A program made the translations under genes and the position numbers. From Paraburkholderia bannensis (GTDB lineage Bacteria; Pseudomonadota; Gammaproteobacteria; Burkholderiales; Burkholderiaceae): a DNA stretch of 64,000 bases. Under the pieces are notes generated by a model. It had not been told where the DNA came from and made no database searches. It saw only the letters and a program-made list of their open reading frames with translations. Positions 37,719-46,319 of the stretch are shown here, piece after piece. The stretch covers positions 186,001 through 250,000 of the forward strand of contig NZ_JACHBW010000008.1 in NCBI RefSeq assembly GCF_014200455.1, read 5' to 3'. The number at the start of each line of letters is the position of its first letter. The first letter of the stretch is position 1.

Positions 37719-39008
37719 CTAGCTGATGCGGCGTTCGCGAATGCTCCAGACCGCGAGCAGGGTCACGACACCGCACACCAGCATGTAAAGCGCCGGAGCC
37801 AGCGGATTGCCGGTTTTCGCAATCAGCCAGGTGACGATGAATTGCGAACTGCCGCCGAATACCGTGACGCCGACGCTATAAATCACGGAAAGCCCGCTCG
37901 CGCGCACCGATGTCGGCAGCATTTCCATCAGCACGAGCAGCATGGGCGTGGAGCCGAGGTTCGAGGCCGCAGTCAGGATCACCGAAAGCAGCAGCACGAG
38001 CGGCACGCTGGGAAAGCGCGTCATGAGCCAGAACGCGGGCACCACCGCCAGCAGGTTGAAGACGAGTGCGCCCATCACGAGCGGCTTGCGGCGCGAAAGG
38101 CGATCGGCAAGACGGCCGGAAACCAGCGACGCGATCAGCATCGTGATGCCCGTGGCGCAACCCGAGAGCAGCGACAGCGAAGGCGGCATCTTGAGCACGC
38201 GGATCATGTAAGTGGGCATGAAGAACACCACCAGATACATGCCGACGGTGCCCGCCGTGACTGCCAGAATACCCTTCACCACCTTGTCGCCGTGCTCGCG
38301 CATGAGCGTGCCGAGCGGGCTGGGCGCGTCCGGTTCGGCTTCGTGGGTTTCATCGAGTTTCGAGCGGATATACAGGCCCACGGGTGCGATCAGCAGGCCG
38401 CCCAGGAACGGCAGACGCCAGCCCCAGCTTTCCAGCGTGGCAGGCGCAAGCGTGGCGTAGAGCGTGGCGCCGGTGAGCGCGCCCAGCAGCGCCGAAATCC
38501 CTTGGCTGCCCAACTGCCAGCTCACGCGAAAACCGCGCCGGGAGACCGGGCCGGACTCCATCAGCATGGAGGTGGAAGCGCCAATCTCGCCGCCCAGCGA
38601 AAAGCCCTGTAAAAGACGGCCCGCCAGCAAGACGAGCGAGCCTGCCACACCCGCATGTGCGTAGGTTGGCGCAAGCGCGATGCAAAGCGTGCCGCCCACC
38701 ATCAGGGCGATCGTGAGCGTCATGGCGGCTTTGCGGCCGCGCCGGTCGGCGTAACTGCCGATCACGACGCCGCCCAGCGGGCGCATCACGAAGCCAATGC
38801 CGAAGGTCGCCACGGCGAGCAGCAGCGAACCATAGGGGTTATCGGAGGGAAAGAACAATCTGCCGATCAGCAGCGCGAAGAAGCTATAGACGGTGAAGTC
38901 GTAGATTTCGAGCGCATTGCCGATCGAGCACGCGGCGATCAGGCGAAACTGGCTCTGGCGCGCCGGTGTGGGGACGGCGGCGGCAGCGCCGAGCGTAACG
39001 TCATTCAT
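37719..39008 (-). CDS. MFS transporter, metabolite:H+ symporter type
   Basis: A 429-residue transporter with 12 membrane helices and the MHS pattern ALEIYDFTVYSFFALLIG and GSYADRRGRKAAMT. It is related to but distinct from the transporter at 4644-5966. Organised as the first gene of a two-gene unit with the M20 amidohydrolase, it likely carries the acylated amino acid or a similar organic anion. Confidence 0.85.
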   Translation of the reverse strand: MNDVTLGAAAAVPTPARQSQFRLIAACSIGNALEIYDFTVYSFFALLIGRLFFPSDNPYGSLLLAVATFGIGFVMRPLGGVVIGSYADRRGRKAAMTLTIALMVGGTLCIALAPTYAHAGVAGSLVLLAGRLLQGFSLGGEIGASTSMLMESGPVSRRGFRVSWQLGSQGISALLGALTGATLYATLAPATLESWGWRLPFLGGLLIAPVGLYIRSKLDETHEAEPDAPSPLGTLMREHGDKVVKGILAVTAGTVGMYLVVFFMPTYMIRVLKMPPSLSLLSGCATGITMLIASLVSGRLADRLSRRKPLVMGALVFNLLAVVPAFWLMTRFPSVPLVLLLSVILTAASNLGSTPMLLVLMEMLPTSVRASGLSVIYSVGVTVFGGSSQFIVTWLIAKTGNPLAPALYMLVCGVVTLLAVWSIRERRIS

Positions 39009-39219
39009 GGCGGATCTCCGCGGGCAAGGTTGAACGTCGCGTTCGTGCGAGGTGGGGAGCGCGCGATGCCCGGTGAGTCTGTTGGGGCCTGGCGCGAATC
39101 GATATTCAGCCCAGCCGGCTTTTTGAAAGAAGTGACAAATTTTTATCTTGATAACCAGATGGAATCGGTTTGCTTACTCACAGATATCTTGAGGCCGGGA
39201 GTTTGAATTAGAGAGCGAT

Positions 39220-39339
39220 ATGAGTCTTCAGAACGCGCTCGACAGCCCCGTAAGGAAAGGCGCATCGCGGCCTGATTCAAGGAAAGTCGTGACGATGAGT
39301 TAGAAATTTTTGCCACATCTCGACTTTATGAGTTAGGAT
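39220..39339 (+). promoter_or_regulatory. Control region of the MerR regulator with ATGAGT repeats
   Basis: Within the 352-base gap after the MHS gene, ATGAGT occurs at 39220. ATGAGTTAG occurs twice, at 39295-39303 and 39328-39336, exactly 33 bases apart (about three helix turns). A promoter TTGCCA (39310-39315), 18-base spacer, TAGGAT (39334-39339) overlaps the last copy. This suggests autoregulation by the MerR protein encoded 22 bases downstream. The rest of 39009-39360 holds no gene. Confidence 0.5.
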
Positions 39340-39360
39340 GTAGCATCAAATTGAGTCGCA

Positions 39361-40341
39361 ATGAAAGTGGGAGGGTGCGCCGTGAGCAAAGAAGATGCGA
39401 CAAGTCGTCGATACAGGAGCGGCGAGGCGGCGAAGTTGGCGCGCATGCCTGCAGCGACGCTGCGCATCTGGGAACAGCGCTACGGCGTCATCTCTCCGCC
39501 GACCAGCGCAGCCGGCCAGCGGCTTTATTCCGATGAGGATGTGGACCGCCTGCGGCTACTCAAGGCGCTGGTTGGCCGCGGCCATGCGATTGGGTCGATC
39601 GCGCGCCTCGAGGGTGCCGCGCTTCAAACGCTGCTGACCAGCAAGGCGAAAGACCAACCCGGCACGACGCCCGAGAGCGGCGCGGGCGCGGTGACGATCG
39701 TTGCAGTCGGCCTTGGCGAGTTGGAGGCCAATGAATGCGACGTGGCATGTTTTGAATCGTTAGACGCCGTGCTCAACAGCAACGCCTTCGCAACCGGCCT
39801 GATCGCGTGCGTGGCTTCGCTCTACCCTGAAACGGTTGGCCAGCTTGCCGAAGCCGCGACGCGCATAGGCGCGAGCGAGGTCATGGTGGTGTTCGCGTTC
39901 GGTACTCAGGAGGCGACACAACTCGCCGCCCTGCAGGGTATGACGCTCAAGAAGCGCCCGGACGGTCTGCTGCGCGCGGGCGAAGTGCTCGCCGAGTTCG
40001 CGACCCTCTTGCGACAACGCAATTTGGCCGAAGCCTACGCCCGGAGCCTCTGGCTGCGGTCGCCGCGACGCTTTGGCGACGCCACACTTGCGCGACTGGC
40101 CCAACTGTCCACCACGATCGCCTGTGAATGCCCGAAGCATCTGGCTGAACTGGTGATGCAGTTGTCCGCCTTCGAGGACTACAGCAACCAATGTCTGTCA
40201 CGTTCGCCCGCCGACGCGCTGCTGCACCGGCACCTGGGCGACGCCGCCAACCGGGCCGTGCGCATGTTCGAAGACGCGCTTGCCGAAGTCGCGAGGCAGG
40301 AAGGATGGGACGTGATGGAACCGCCCTCGCTGGCCTCGTGA
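39361..40341 (+). CDS. MerR-family regulator, LitR/CarH-like
   Basis: A 326-residue regulator of the light-response type. The MerR helix-turn-helix is at about residues 18-85 (GEAAKLARMPAATLRIWEQRY). The middle part (about 105-210) has an alternating beta/alpha pattern like the cobalamin domain of CarH, but the DxHxxG cobalamin motif is absent. The C-terminal part holds closely spaced cysteines (CECPKHLAELV and YSNQC) that could bind a metal or sense redox state. Its position at the head of a photolyase cluster makes it the likely regulator of that cluster. GTG 39382 is an alternative start. Confidence 0.8.
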   Translation: MKVGGCAVSKEDATSRRYRSGEAAKLARMPAATLRIWEQRYGVISPPTSAAGQRLYSDEDVDRLRLLKALVGRGHAIGSIARLEGAALQTLLTSKAKDQPGTTPESGAGAVTIVAVGLGELEANECDVACFESLDAVLNSNAFATGLIACVASLYPETVGQLAEAATRIGASEVMVVFAFGTQEATQLAALQGMTLKKRPDGLLRAGEVLAEFATLLRQRNLAEAYARSLWLRSPRRFGDATLARLAQLSTTIACECPKHLAELVMQLSAFEDYSNQCLSRSPADALLHRHLGDAANRAVRMFEDALAEVARQEGWDVMEPPSLAS

Positions 40342-40386
40342 GCGACTCACAAATCTGATTCCGACTCCACTCAACAGGAAAACGCT

Positions 40387-41118
40387 ATGGGCGCCGTAAT
40401 CGACTCACAGGCCGTCATCGACACCGAGGTCGTCGAAGGCGCGCCTCTTTCGCAGATCATTCGTCAGCGCCTGCGCCGTGCGGGGCACCGTTTTCACGCA
40501 AATGACAACATCGCCGCACATCTGCGCGAAGGCGAACTGGATGCCTTGCAGCATGAAGTCGCAGGCCACCTCGAAAACGCGCTGCGCGCCCTCGTGATCG
40601 ACGTCGACGCCGACCACAACACGCGCGACACGGCAAAGCGGGTTGCCAGGATGTTCATGCGGGAGGTGTTCGCGGGGCGCTACGAAGCTGCGCCACCGGT
40701 CACGGAATTCCCGAATGTCGAGCAACTGAACGAACTCATGGTGATCGGGCCGCTGCGCGTGCGCAGCGCCTGCTCACACCACCTTTGCCCGATCATGGGG
40801 CACGCGTGGATCGGCGTGCTCCCGAACGCGCATTCGAATCTACCGGGGCTATCCAAGTACTCGCGTCTTCTGAACTGGGTCATGGCGCGACCGCAGATTC
40901 AGGAGGAGGCCGTCAAGCAGATCGCCGACCTGCTCGAACGCAGGATCGGCCCCGACGGGCTCGCGGTCGTTATCGAGGCTGACCACTACTGCATGCACTG
41001 GCGAGGCACGAAAGACGACGGTGCGAAAATGACGAGTAGCGTCATGCGTGGACGTTTCCTCGAAGACGCCGCACTGCGCCGCGAATTCCTCTATCTGCTG
41101 GGCACGAAGGGAAAGTAG
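40387..41118 (+). CDS. folE: GTP cyclohydrolase I
   Basis: A 243-residue enzyme converting GTP to 7,8-dihydroneopterin triphosphate, the first step to folates and pterins. Zinc ligands are in SACSHHLCPIMG and in HYCMHWRG, and the C-terminal helix DAALRREFLYLLG is typical. It lies 45 bases after the MerR gene, so co-transcription is likely. In this setting it could raise the supply of folate-type antenna pigment for photolyases. A housekeeping copy probably exists elsewhere. Confidence 0.92.
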   Translation: MGAVIDSQAVIDTEVVEGAPLSQIIRQRLRRAGHRFHANDNIAAHLREGELDALQHEVAGHLENALRALVIDVDADHNTRDTAKRVARMFMREVFAGRYEAAPPVTEFPNVEQLNELMVIGPLRVRSACSHHLCPIMGHAWIGVLPNAHSNLPGLSKYSRLLNWVMARPQIQEEAVKQIADLLERRIGPDGLAVVIEADHYCMHWRGTKDDGAKMTSSVMRGRFLEDAALRREFLYLLGTKGK

Positions 41119-41224
41119 GATCAGCTGGCAACCAACCCGCCGAGGCCTCGCACAACTCAGGGTGTACCTGGAGTCATGACCCAGGCACCCTGCCGCCACG
41201 GCGGCGCCTCCCGCCACCCACCCG

Positions 41225-41794
41225 TCACCCTGGCTGCGCAGTACGACGGAGCAGCGACGTGTCATAACCCAGCGCGGCAACCCGCTTGTAAAGCGTTTCG
41301 GTTAGAGAGTCGGAAGGACGTGCAACGCGCGTCAATATCCAGAGAAACCGCCCGGACGGTTCTCCGACGATGGACCAGGAGTAGTCATCGGCGTGATCGA
41401 GGACCCAGTAATCGCCTACGAAAAATGGGCCCCAGAAAGACACTTTCAACTTCGCTCCGCCACTGTCCGGCACAACTTTAGCCCGACCCAGCGACTCGCG
41501 TGCGGCCCCATCCGGTGAGCCGACGCGGCAAGTGTTTTTTACCCCGATGTAACCATCATCGCGCCGAGAGTACTCGGCCGTCACGCCTTCACAGCCGCGC
41601 TCGAAGCGATTGTCGTAGCGGGCTAGTTCATACCAGCGCCCAAGGTATTGATCGAGTTCCACCGTCCTGGCAGGCGCAGGCACGTTTTCGTTGCCTCTTG
41701 GTCCGCCTGCAAACGCAGCGCATCCCGCAAGCGCGGCGCCTGCGGCAACCAGAATGACCCACGGTCCATAAGAGCGAAGCAAGCCAGTTTTCAT
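41225..41794 (-). CDS. blc: Outer-membrane lipocalin (Blc type)
   Basis: A 189-residue bacterial lipocalin. The lipobox LAGC (C25) predicts a lipoprotein. The lipocalin signature YLGRWYELARYDNRFERGC follows, with strands ending in LWILTR near the C-terminus, another lipocalin hallmark. Blc binds lysophospholipids or fatty acids and is linked to envelope stress. Within the light cluster it fits repair of photo-damaged membrane lipids. It follows the FAD oxidoreductase gene by 73 bases on the same strand. Confidence 0.88.
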   Translation of the reverse strand: MKTGLLRSYGPWVILVAAGAALAGCAAFAGGPRGNENVPAPARTVELDQYLGRWYELARYDNRFERGCEGVTAEYSRRDDGYIGVKNTCRVGSPDGAARESLGRAKVVPDSGGAKLKVSFWGPFFVGDYWVLDHADDYSWSIVGEPSGRFLWILTRVARPSDSLTETLYKRVAALGYDTSLLRRTAQPG

Positions 41795-41867
41795 TGTGTT
41801 TACACCCTGAAGTATTTGAGTTCATCTCTGTGCGGTGAAGTCGGACGCACACTGCATCGTGCACCGA

Positions 41868-42869
41868 TCAAGCCGCACCGCGCGCCAGACACGACCGTAC
41901 CGCCAGCCCCAGACTCCACCCGCTCAGCCACGCGCCTTCCACACGACCTGAACTGCACCAGTCCCCGCACAGACCAATCCGCTCCAGGTCCCGCCAAACG
42001 TACCCGCGCGATGCCGGGCCGGACTCGATCACCGCCTCCGCATCGCGCCAGAGATAAGCCGCCGACGCGTCGGGAAACCCGGCGCCGAACGCGATGAACG
42101 CCCGCACCAATGCCTCTGTCACGGCTTCGGGACTGGAATCCAGATGCCGGACGCTCCACTCGGCGCTTGCGTGTAGAACCCAGGTTCCCTCGTCGCGGCG
42201 GCCCGGTTTGGCGCCATCGTTCGCCATCCAGCGCAGCGGGCCGCCGTTCACGAATGCAGCCTCGAAGCCCAACTCCAGCGGCGTCCGATAGCGCAGCATC
42301 AACGCCCAGCACGGACGCATGCGCGCGCGGTCGGCCACGACGGAAAGCGCGGGCGATGCCGCATGCAGCAATTCGCGAGCCTCGCCTGGCGGCACAGCCA
42401 GCACGACCGCATCGAAGAGATCGGGATATCGACCGTTTTCCCGCGTGGTCAACTGCCATTTGCCGTCGACTTTCGCGAGCGCGCACACCGTGCGTCCGGT
42501 TTCGACACGCAGCCCCGTGACCGTTGTTGAAAAGACGGCATCCATATAAGGAGTGCCGACAAACCGGCCTATGTCGGCCACCTGTTGAGCGACTCCTGCG
42601 GCGTCGAACGCAACGAAGCGGCCCCGCCACGGGGCGGCAAAGCCCGCCTCGCACCAACCCTTCACGACATTGGCAAAATTCGCGTCTCGCGCCGTGAAGA
42701 ACGCGGCGCCGTGGTCACAGTGCAACCCGCCAGCGTGCCATGTGCGCATGCGCCCTCCAACGTCTGCATTGCGCTCGAGGATCACGACTTCATGGCCGGC
42801 GTCCGTCAGGCGCTGCGCGCAGGTCACGCCAGCCATGCCTGCGCCAACTATCGCCACACGGTGAGTCAT
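41868..42869 (-). CDS. FAD-dependent amine-oxidase/renalase-like oxidoreductase
   Basis: A 333-residue flavoprotein. The N-terminal FAD motif is VAIVGAGMAGVTCAQRL with the acidic residue in ILERNADVGGRM, typical of NAD(P)/FAD oxidoreductases near the renalase and amine-oxidase families. The C-terminus GLCGDWCSSGRVEGAWLSG closes the FAD site. Homologues often lie next to photolyase genes. The substrate is unknown. It is transcribed away from the photolyase operon across a shared control region. Confidence 0.85.
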   Translation of the reverse strand: MTHRVAIVGAGMAGVTCAQRLTDAGHEVVILERNADVGGRMRTWHAGGLHCDHGAAFFTARDANFANVVKGWCEAGFAAPWRGRFVAFDAAGVAQQVADIGRFVGTPYMDAVFSTTVTGLRVETGRTVCALAKVDGKWQLTTRENGRYPDLFDAVVLAVPPGEARELLHAASPALSVVADRARMRPCWALMLRYRTPLELGFEAAFVNGGPLRWMANDGAKPGRRDEGTWVLHASAEWSVRHLDSSPEAVTEALVRAFIAFGAGFPDASAAYLWRDAEAVIESGPASRGYVWRDLERIGLCGDWCSSGRVEGAWLSGWSLGLAVRSCLARGAA

Positions 42870-43147
42870 GTGCGCTCCTTAAAGTCGGACGCCTTGCTCT
42901 CCAATGCGACGGATACAGCCCAAACCGATTCCAAATTACACCTCATCCCGAGTCACCACACTGACTCACACACAGCATTTTAGGCTAACAAAAGAAAAAA
43001 AATCGTGTCAACCGCCATCAAATGAGTTTATATTAAGACTCATGATGAGCGGAGATTTTTCATGCCCTTTTTCAAAGCGTTCCTGCGCCGACAATCCTCA
43101 CGCGCAAACCGTCACGCTCGCATCGACCACCGGCTAGCCGGCCAGCC
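42870..43147. promoter_or_regulatory. Divergent control region of the photolyase cluster
   Basis: A 22-bp inverted repeat with perfect ATGAGT / ACTCAT ends occupies 43022-43043 and overlaps TATATT (43029-43034), a candidate -10 for the photolyase operon. A second ATGAG follows at 43044. A TTGACA element on the minus strand (43011-43006) could serve the oxidoreductase. The same hexamer recurs before the MerR gene, so this is a good candidate binding site for that regulator. Confidence 0.5.
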
Positions 43148-44614
43148 ATGGCGCGCGCGCTAGTCTGGTTCAAGCGCGACCTGCGCATTCAGGACCATGC
43201 GCCGCTCGCTGCTGCGGCGGCCTGCGAGGACGGTTTCGCGCTCGTGGTGATCGAGCCGGAGTGGCTCGCCAGCCCCGAATGCGATCCGCAGCACGTCGCT
43301 TACCTGGGCGCTTGCGTCGACTCACTGTCGGCAGCACTCGCTGAATCAGGTCTGCCCTTGCTGATCCGCGTGGGGCCCATGCCCGAGGTGCTTGAGGCGC
43401 TGCATCGCGAGACCGGCTTCACGCACCTGTTCAGCCACGAAGAGACCGGGCCGTTGTGGAGCTACGCGCGTGATCGCCGGGTCGCCCGGTGGTGCCGCGA
43501 GCGCGGCGTCGCCTGGGAGGAGCACGCGCAGACCGGCGTGGTTCGCGGCCTTCGTTCGCGCGACGGCTGGGCACGGCGCTGGCAAGCGCGCATGAATGGG
43601 GCGCTCGTGCATCCCACGGCGCCGCGCGGGATCACCGGGCTCAGACGCGGTACGTTTCCGTCGCTGCGCGAGTTAGGGCTGCCCGCGGCGAGAGCGCTTG
43701 CGCCGGCCGGTGAGGAAGCCGCGTGGGCGACACTGGACGATTTTCTCCACCGGCGAGGTCGTTGCTATCGCGCTGAGCTTTCGAGTCCGCTCACGGCAGA
43801 GCGGGCATGTTCGCGACTTTCCGCGCATCTGGCGTTCGGGACCCTCTCGATGCGACAGGTTCATCAGGCTACCGAGGCACGCATTCGCGCATTGCAAGGC
43901 AGCCGCGACGTCGCCGCCAGCCAGTTCGCGTGGCATCTTCGCGGCTTCTCAGGACGATTGCGCTGGCATTGTCACTTCATCCAAAAGCTTGAGAGCGAAC
44001 CGGAAATCGAGCGGCTCAATCTCGCCCGGACAGCTGACGGACTTCGCGAGAGCGAATTCAACCGGGATTACTTTGATGCATGGCGCGAGGGGCGCACCGG
44101 GTATCCGATGGTGGATGCCTGCATGCGTCAACTCATCGCCACGGGCTGGCTGAACTTCCGCATGCGCGCCATGCTCGTGAGCTTCGCGGCCTATCACCTA
44201 TGGCTGCACTGGCGCGAACCCGGTCTGCATCTCGCACGCCAGTTTCTCGACTTCGAGCCCGGTATTCACTGGAGCCAGATGCAGATGCAGTCCGGGACGA
44301 CCGGCATCAATACGCTGCGCATCTATTCGCCTTCCCGACAGGCCTTCAATCACGATCCCACCGGCAACTACGTGCGACGGTGGGTGCCGGAGTACGGAAC
44401 CGCACACTATCCTGCGCCGATCGTGGATGAACGGGCAGCACTTGCCCGCGCGAAAGACCGGATGTTTGCACTGCGCCGAACTATCGCAGCACGTGAGGAG
44501 GCCGAAGCAATCCAGCAGCGGCACGGTTCGCGCCGAAGCGGCCTCGCCCAGAGCGGCAAACGCCGCCGCCAGGCGCCCCGGCCCTCCTCCGGGCAAATGG
44601 AGTTGTTCGAATGA
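43148..44614 (+). CDS. Cryptochrome/deoxyribodipyrimidine photolyase family protein
   Basis: A 488-residue flavoprotein with the classic order: N-terminal photolyase alpha/beta domain (ALVWFKRDLRIQDHAPLAAA at the start, to about residue 130) and C-terminal FAD domain (about 200-480) with RTGYPMVDACMRQL, WLNFRMRAMLVSF and DFEPGIHWSQMQMQSG. It uses blue light to split pyrimidine dimers or to sense light. It begins a four-gene stretch with 4-nt overlaps. The C-terminal 30 residues are basic. The lesion type repaired cannot be read directly. Confidence 0.9.
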   Translation: MARALVWFKRDLRIQDHAPLAAAAACEDGFALVVIEPEWLASPECDPQHVAYLGACVDSLSAALAESGLPLLIRVGPMPEVLEALHRETGFTHLFSHEETGPLWSYARDRRVARWCRERGVAWEEHAQTGVVRGLRSRDGWARRWQARMNGALVHPTAPRGITGLRRGTFPSLRELGLPAARALAPAGEEAAWATLDDFLHRRGRCYRAELSSPLTAERACSRLSAHLAFGTLSMRQVHQATEARIRALQGSRDVAASQFAWHLRGFSGRLRWHCHFIQKLESEPEIERLNLARTADGLRESEFNRDYFDAWREGRTGYPMVDACMRQLIATGWLNFRMRAMLVSFAAYHLWLHWREPGLHLARQFLDFEPGIHWSQMQMQSGTTGINTLRIYSPSRQAFNHDPTGNYVRRWVPEYGTAHYPAPIVDERAALARAKDRMFALRRTIAAREEAEAIQQRHGSRRSGLAQSGKRRRQAPRPSSGQMELFE

Positions 44615-44778
44615 GCGAATCAAACGGCTTCAAGGGCAACAAGGCCGGACTGCCGTGCAAGCCATGTGCAGTCTGCGGCCGGTCGATGACATGGCGGCGG
44701 GCGTGGGCGAGGAACTGGGCCGACGTGCGCTATTGTTCGAACGCATGCCGGCGCCGCCGGCAACGGGCGCGAACATGA
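44611..44778 (+). CDS. DUF2256 small zinc-ribbon-like protein
   Basis: A 55-residue protein whose start overlaps the photolyase stop (ATGA) and whose stop overlaps the next photolyase start (ATGA). Cysteines in CKPC, VCGRSMTWRR and YCSNACRRRR match DUF2256, a family of tiny proteins nearly always found beside cryptochrome/photolyase genes. Its role is unknown; a metal-binding partner or chaperone of the flavoproteins is only a guess. The conserved placement argues that it is real despite its size. Confidence 0.8.
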   Translation: MSESNGFKGNKAGLPCKPCAVCGRSMTWRRAWARNWADVRYCSNACRRRRQRART

Positions 44779-46319
44779 CACGGCGCCTCGTGCTTGTGCT
44801 GGGCGATCAGCTCGACCCCGATGCGAGCGCCTTCGACGATTTCGACCCGGCGCGCGATGCCGTCTGGATGGCCGAAGTGGCCGAGGAGTCCACCCACGTC
44901 TGGTCGAGCAAGCCACGCATTGCCTGTTTCCTCGCGGCAATGCGGCACTTCGCCGTGACGCTGGCGCGCGCGGGCCACACGGTTCACTACACACGCCTCG
45001 ATGACAGGTCCAATCGGGGCACCCTTGCCGCCGAACTCCTCGCCGCCATCGACCGCCTGGCCCCCGAATCGCTGGTGATGACTGCGCCTGGCGATTATCG
45101 TGTCCTTGCCGCTTTGCGCGAAACAGCGGCAGCACGAGGGCTGGCGCTTGACGTGCGCGAGGATCGCCATTTCTTCTGCACGGTGCGCGAATTTGCTGCC
45201 CACGCGCGTGGGCGCAAGCAGTTGCGGCTCGAATTCTTTTATCGCGAGTTACGCAAGCGTCATGCGATCCTCATGGATGGCGAAGAGCCGTGCGGCGGCC
45301 GCTGGAACTTCGATGACGAGAATCGCAACGCTTTCGCCCGTACTGGTCCGGCCGGGCTGCCCGAGTTGCCGCGCTTCGAACCCGACACGCTCACGCGCGA
45401 AGTCCTTGCGCTGGTCGAACAACGCTTCGCCGGACATCCAGGGCAGCTTGCGACATTCGCCTGGCCCGTCACGCGAGAGCAGGCCTTGCAGGCGCTTGAG
45501 CGATTCGTCGCGCAACGCCTTCCTTCTTTTGGCCGCTGGCAGGACGCACTCTGGCCCGGCGAGCCGTGGCTATGGCATTCCCAGTTGTCGGCCGCGCTCA
45601 ACCTGAAACTGCTCACGCCCCGTGAAGTCGTGGACGCCGCTCAAACAGCCTGGATCGAAGGCCGCGCGCCACTCGAAAGCGTCGAGGGTTTCATCCGCCA
45701 GATACTTGGGTGGCGCGAGTACGTCCGCGGCATCTACTGGACACAGATGCCGCGCTACATCGAAAGCAACGCACTCGACGCTCAACTGCCGCTGCCAGAC
45801 TTCTACTGGAGCGGGCACACGCCGATGGCCTGTCTCGCCGACGCGATCGGGCAGACGCTCAAACATGGCTACGCCCACCACATCCAGCGCCTGATGGTGA
45901 CGGGGCTCTATGCGCTGCTGCTGGGCGTCAACCCGCGCGCGGTACACGCCTGGTATCTCGCCGTATACGTGGACGCCGTCGAGTGGGTCGAACTTCCCAA
46001 CACGCTCGGTATGAGCCAGGCAGCCGATGGCGGCCTGATGGCGAGCAAACCATACATCGCGAGCGGGCGCTATATCGAGCGGATGAGCGCAGGCAGCCTG
46101 TGCGGCCGTTGCAGGTTCCGGCCGGCCGAGCGCACGGGCGAACACGCTTGTCCGTTCACCACGCTGTATTGGGATTTCTTGATGCGCCACGAAGCGCTGC
46201 TGGCCGCCAACCCGCGCATGACGATGCAGGTGCGCAATCTCGCGCGGGTCGGCGCCGATGAGCGCATGCGCATCATGGCGCGGGCCGCCTCGATTCGCGC
46301 GGGAGCCTTGACGCAGTGA
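44775..46319 (+). CDS. Iron-sulfur bacterial cryptochrome/(6-4) photolyase
   Basis: A 514-residue protein of the FeS-BCP/PhrB class. It starts RLVLVLGDQLDPDASAF and has the unusual antenna-binding domain followed by the FAD domain with GWREYVRGIYW. Four cysteines at 353, 443, 446 and 459 have spacing (90, 3, 13) very close to that of the [4Fe-4S] ligands in Agrobacterium PhrB, and CPFTTLYWDF follows. It should repair (6-4) photoproducts under light and binds a lumazine-type antenna in relatives. It is coupled by 4-nt overlaps to the genes on both sides. Confidence 0.9.
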   Translation: MTRRLVLVLGDQLDPDASAFDDFDPARDAVWMAEVAEESTHVWSSKPRIACFLAAMRHFAVTLARAGHTVHYTRLDDRSNRGTLAAELLAAIDRLAPESLVMTAPGDYRVLAALRETAAARGLALDVREDRHFFCTVREFAAHARGRKQLRLEFFYRELRKRHAILMDGEEPCGGRWNFDDENRNAFARTGPAGLPELPRFEPDTLTREVLALVEQRFAGHPGQLATFAWPVTREQALQALERFVAQRLPSFGRWQDALWPGEPWLWHSQLSAALNLKLLTPREVVDAAQTAWIEGRAPLESVEGFIRQILGWREYVRGIYWTQMPRYIESNALDAQLPLPDFYWSGHTPMACLADAIGQTLKHGYAHHIQRLMVTGLYALLLGVNPRAVHAWYLAVYVDAVEWVELPNTLGMSQAADGGLMASKPYIASGRYIERMSAGSLCGRCRFRPAERTGEHACPFTTLYWDFLMRHEALLAANPRMTMQVRNLARVGADERMRIMARAASIRAGALTQ

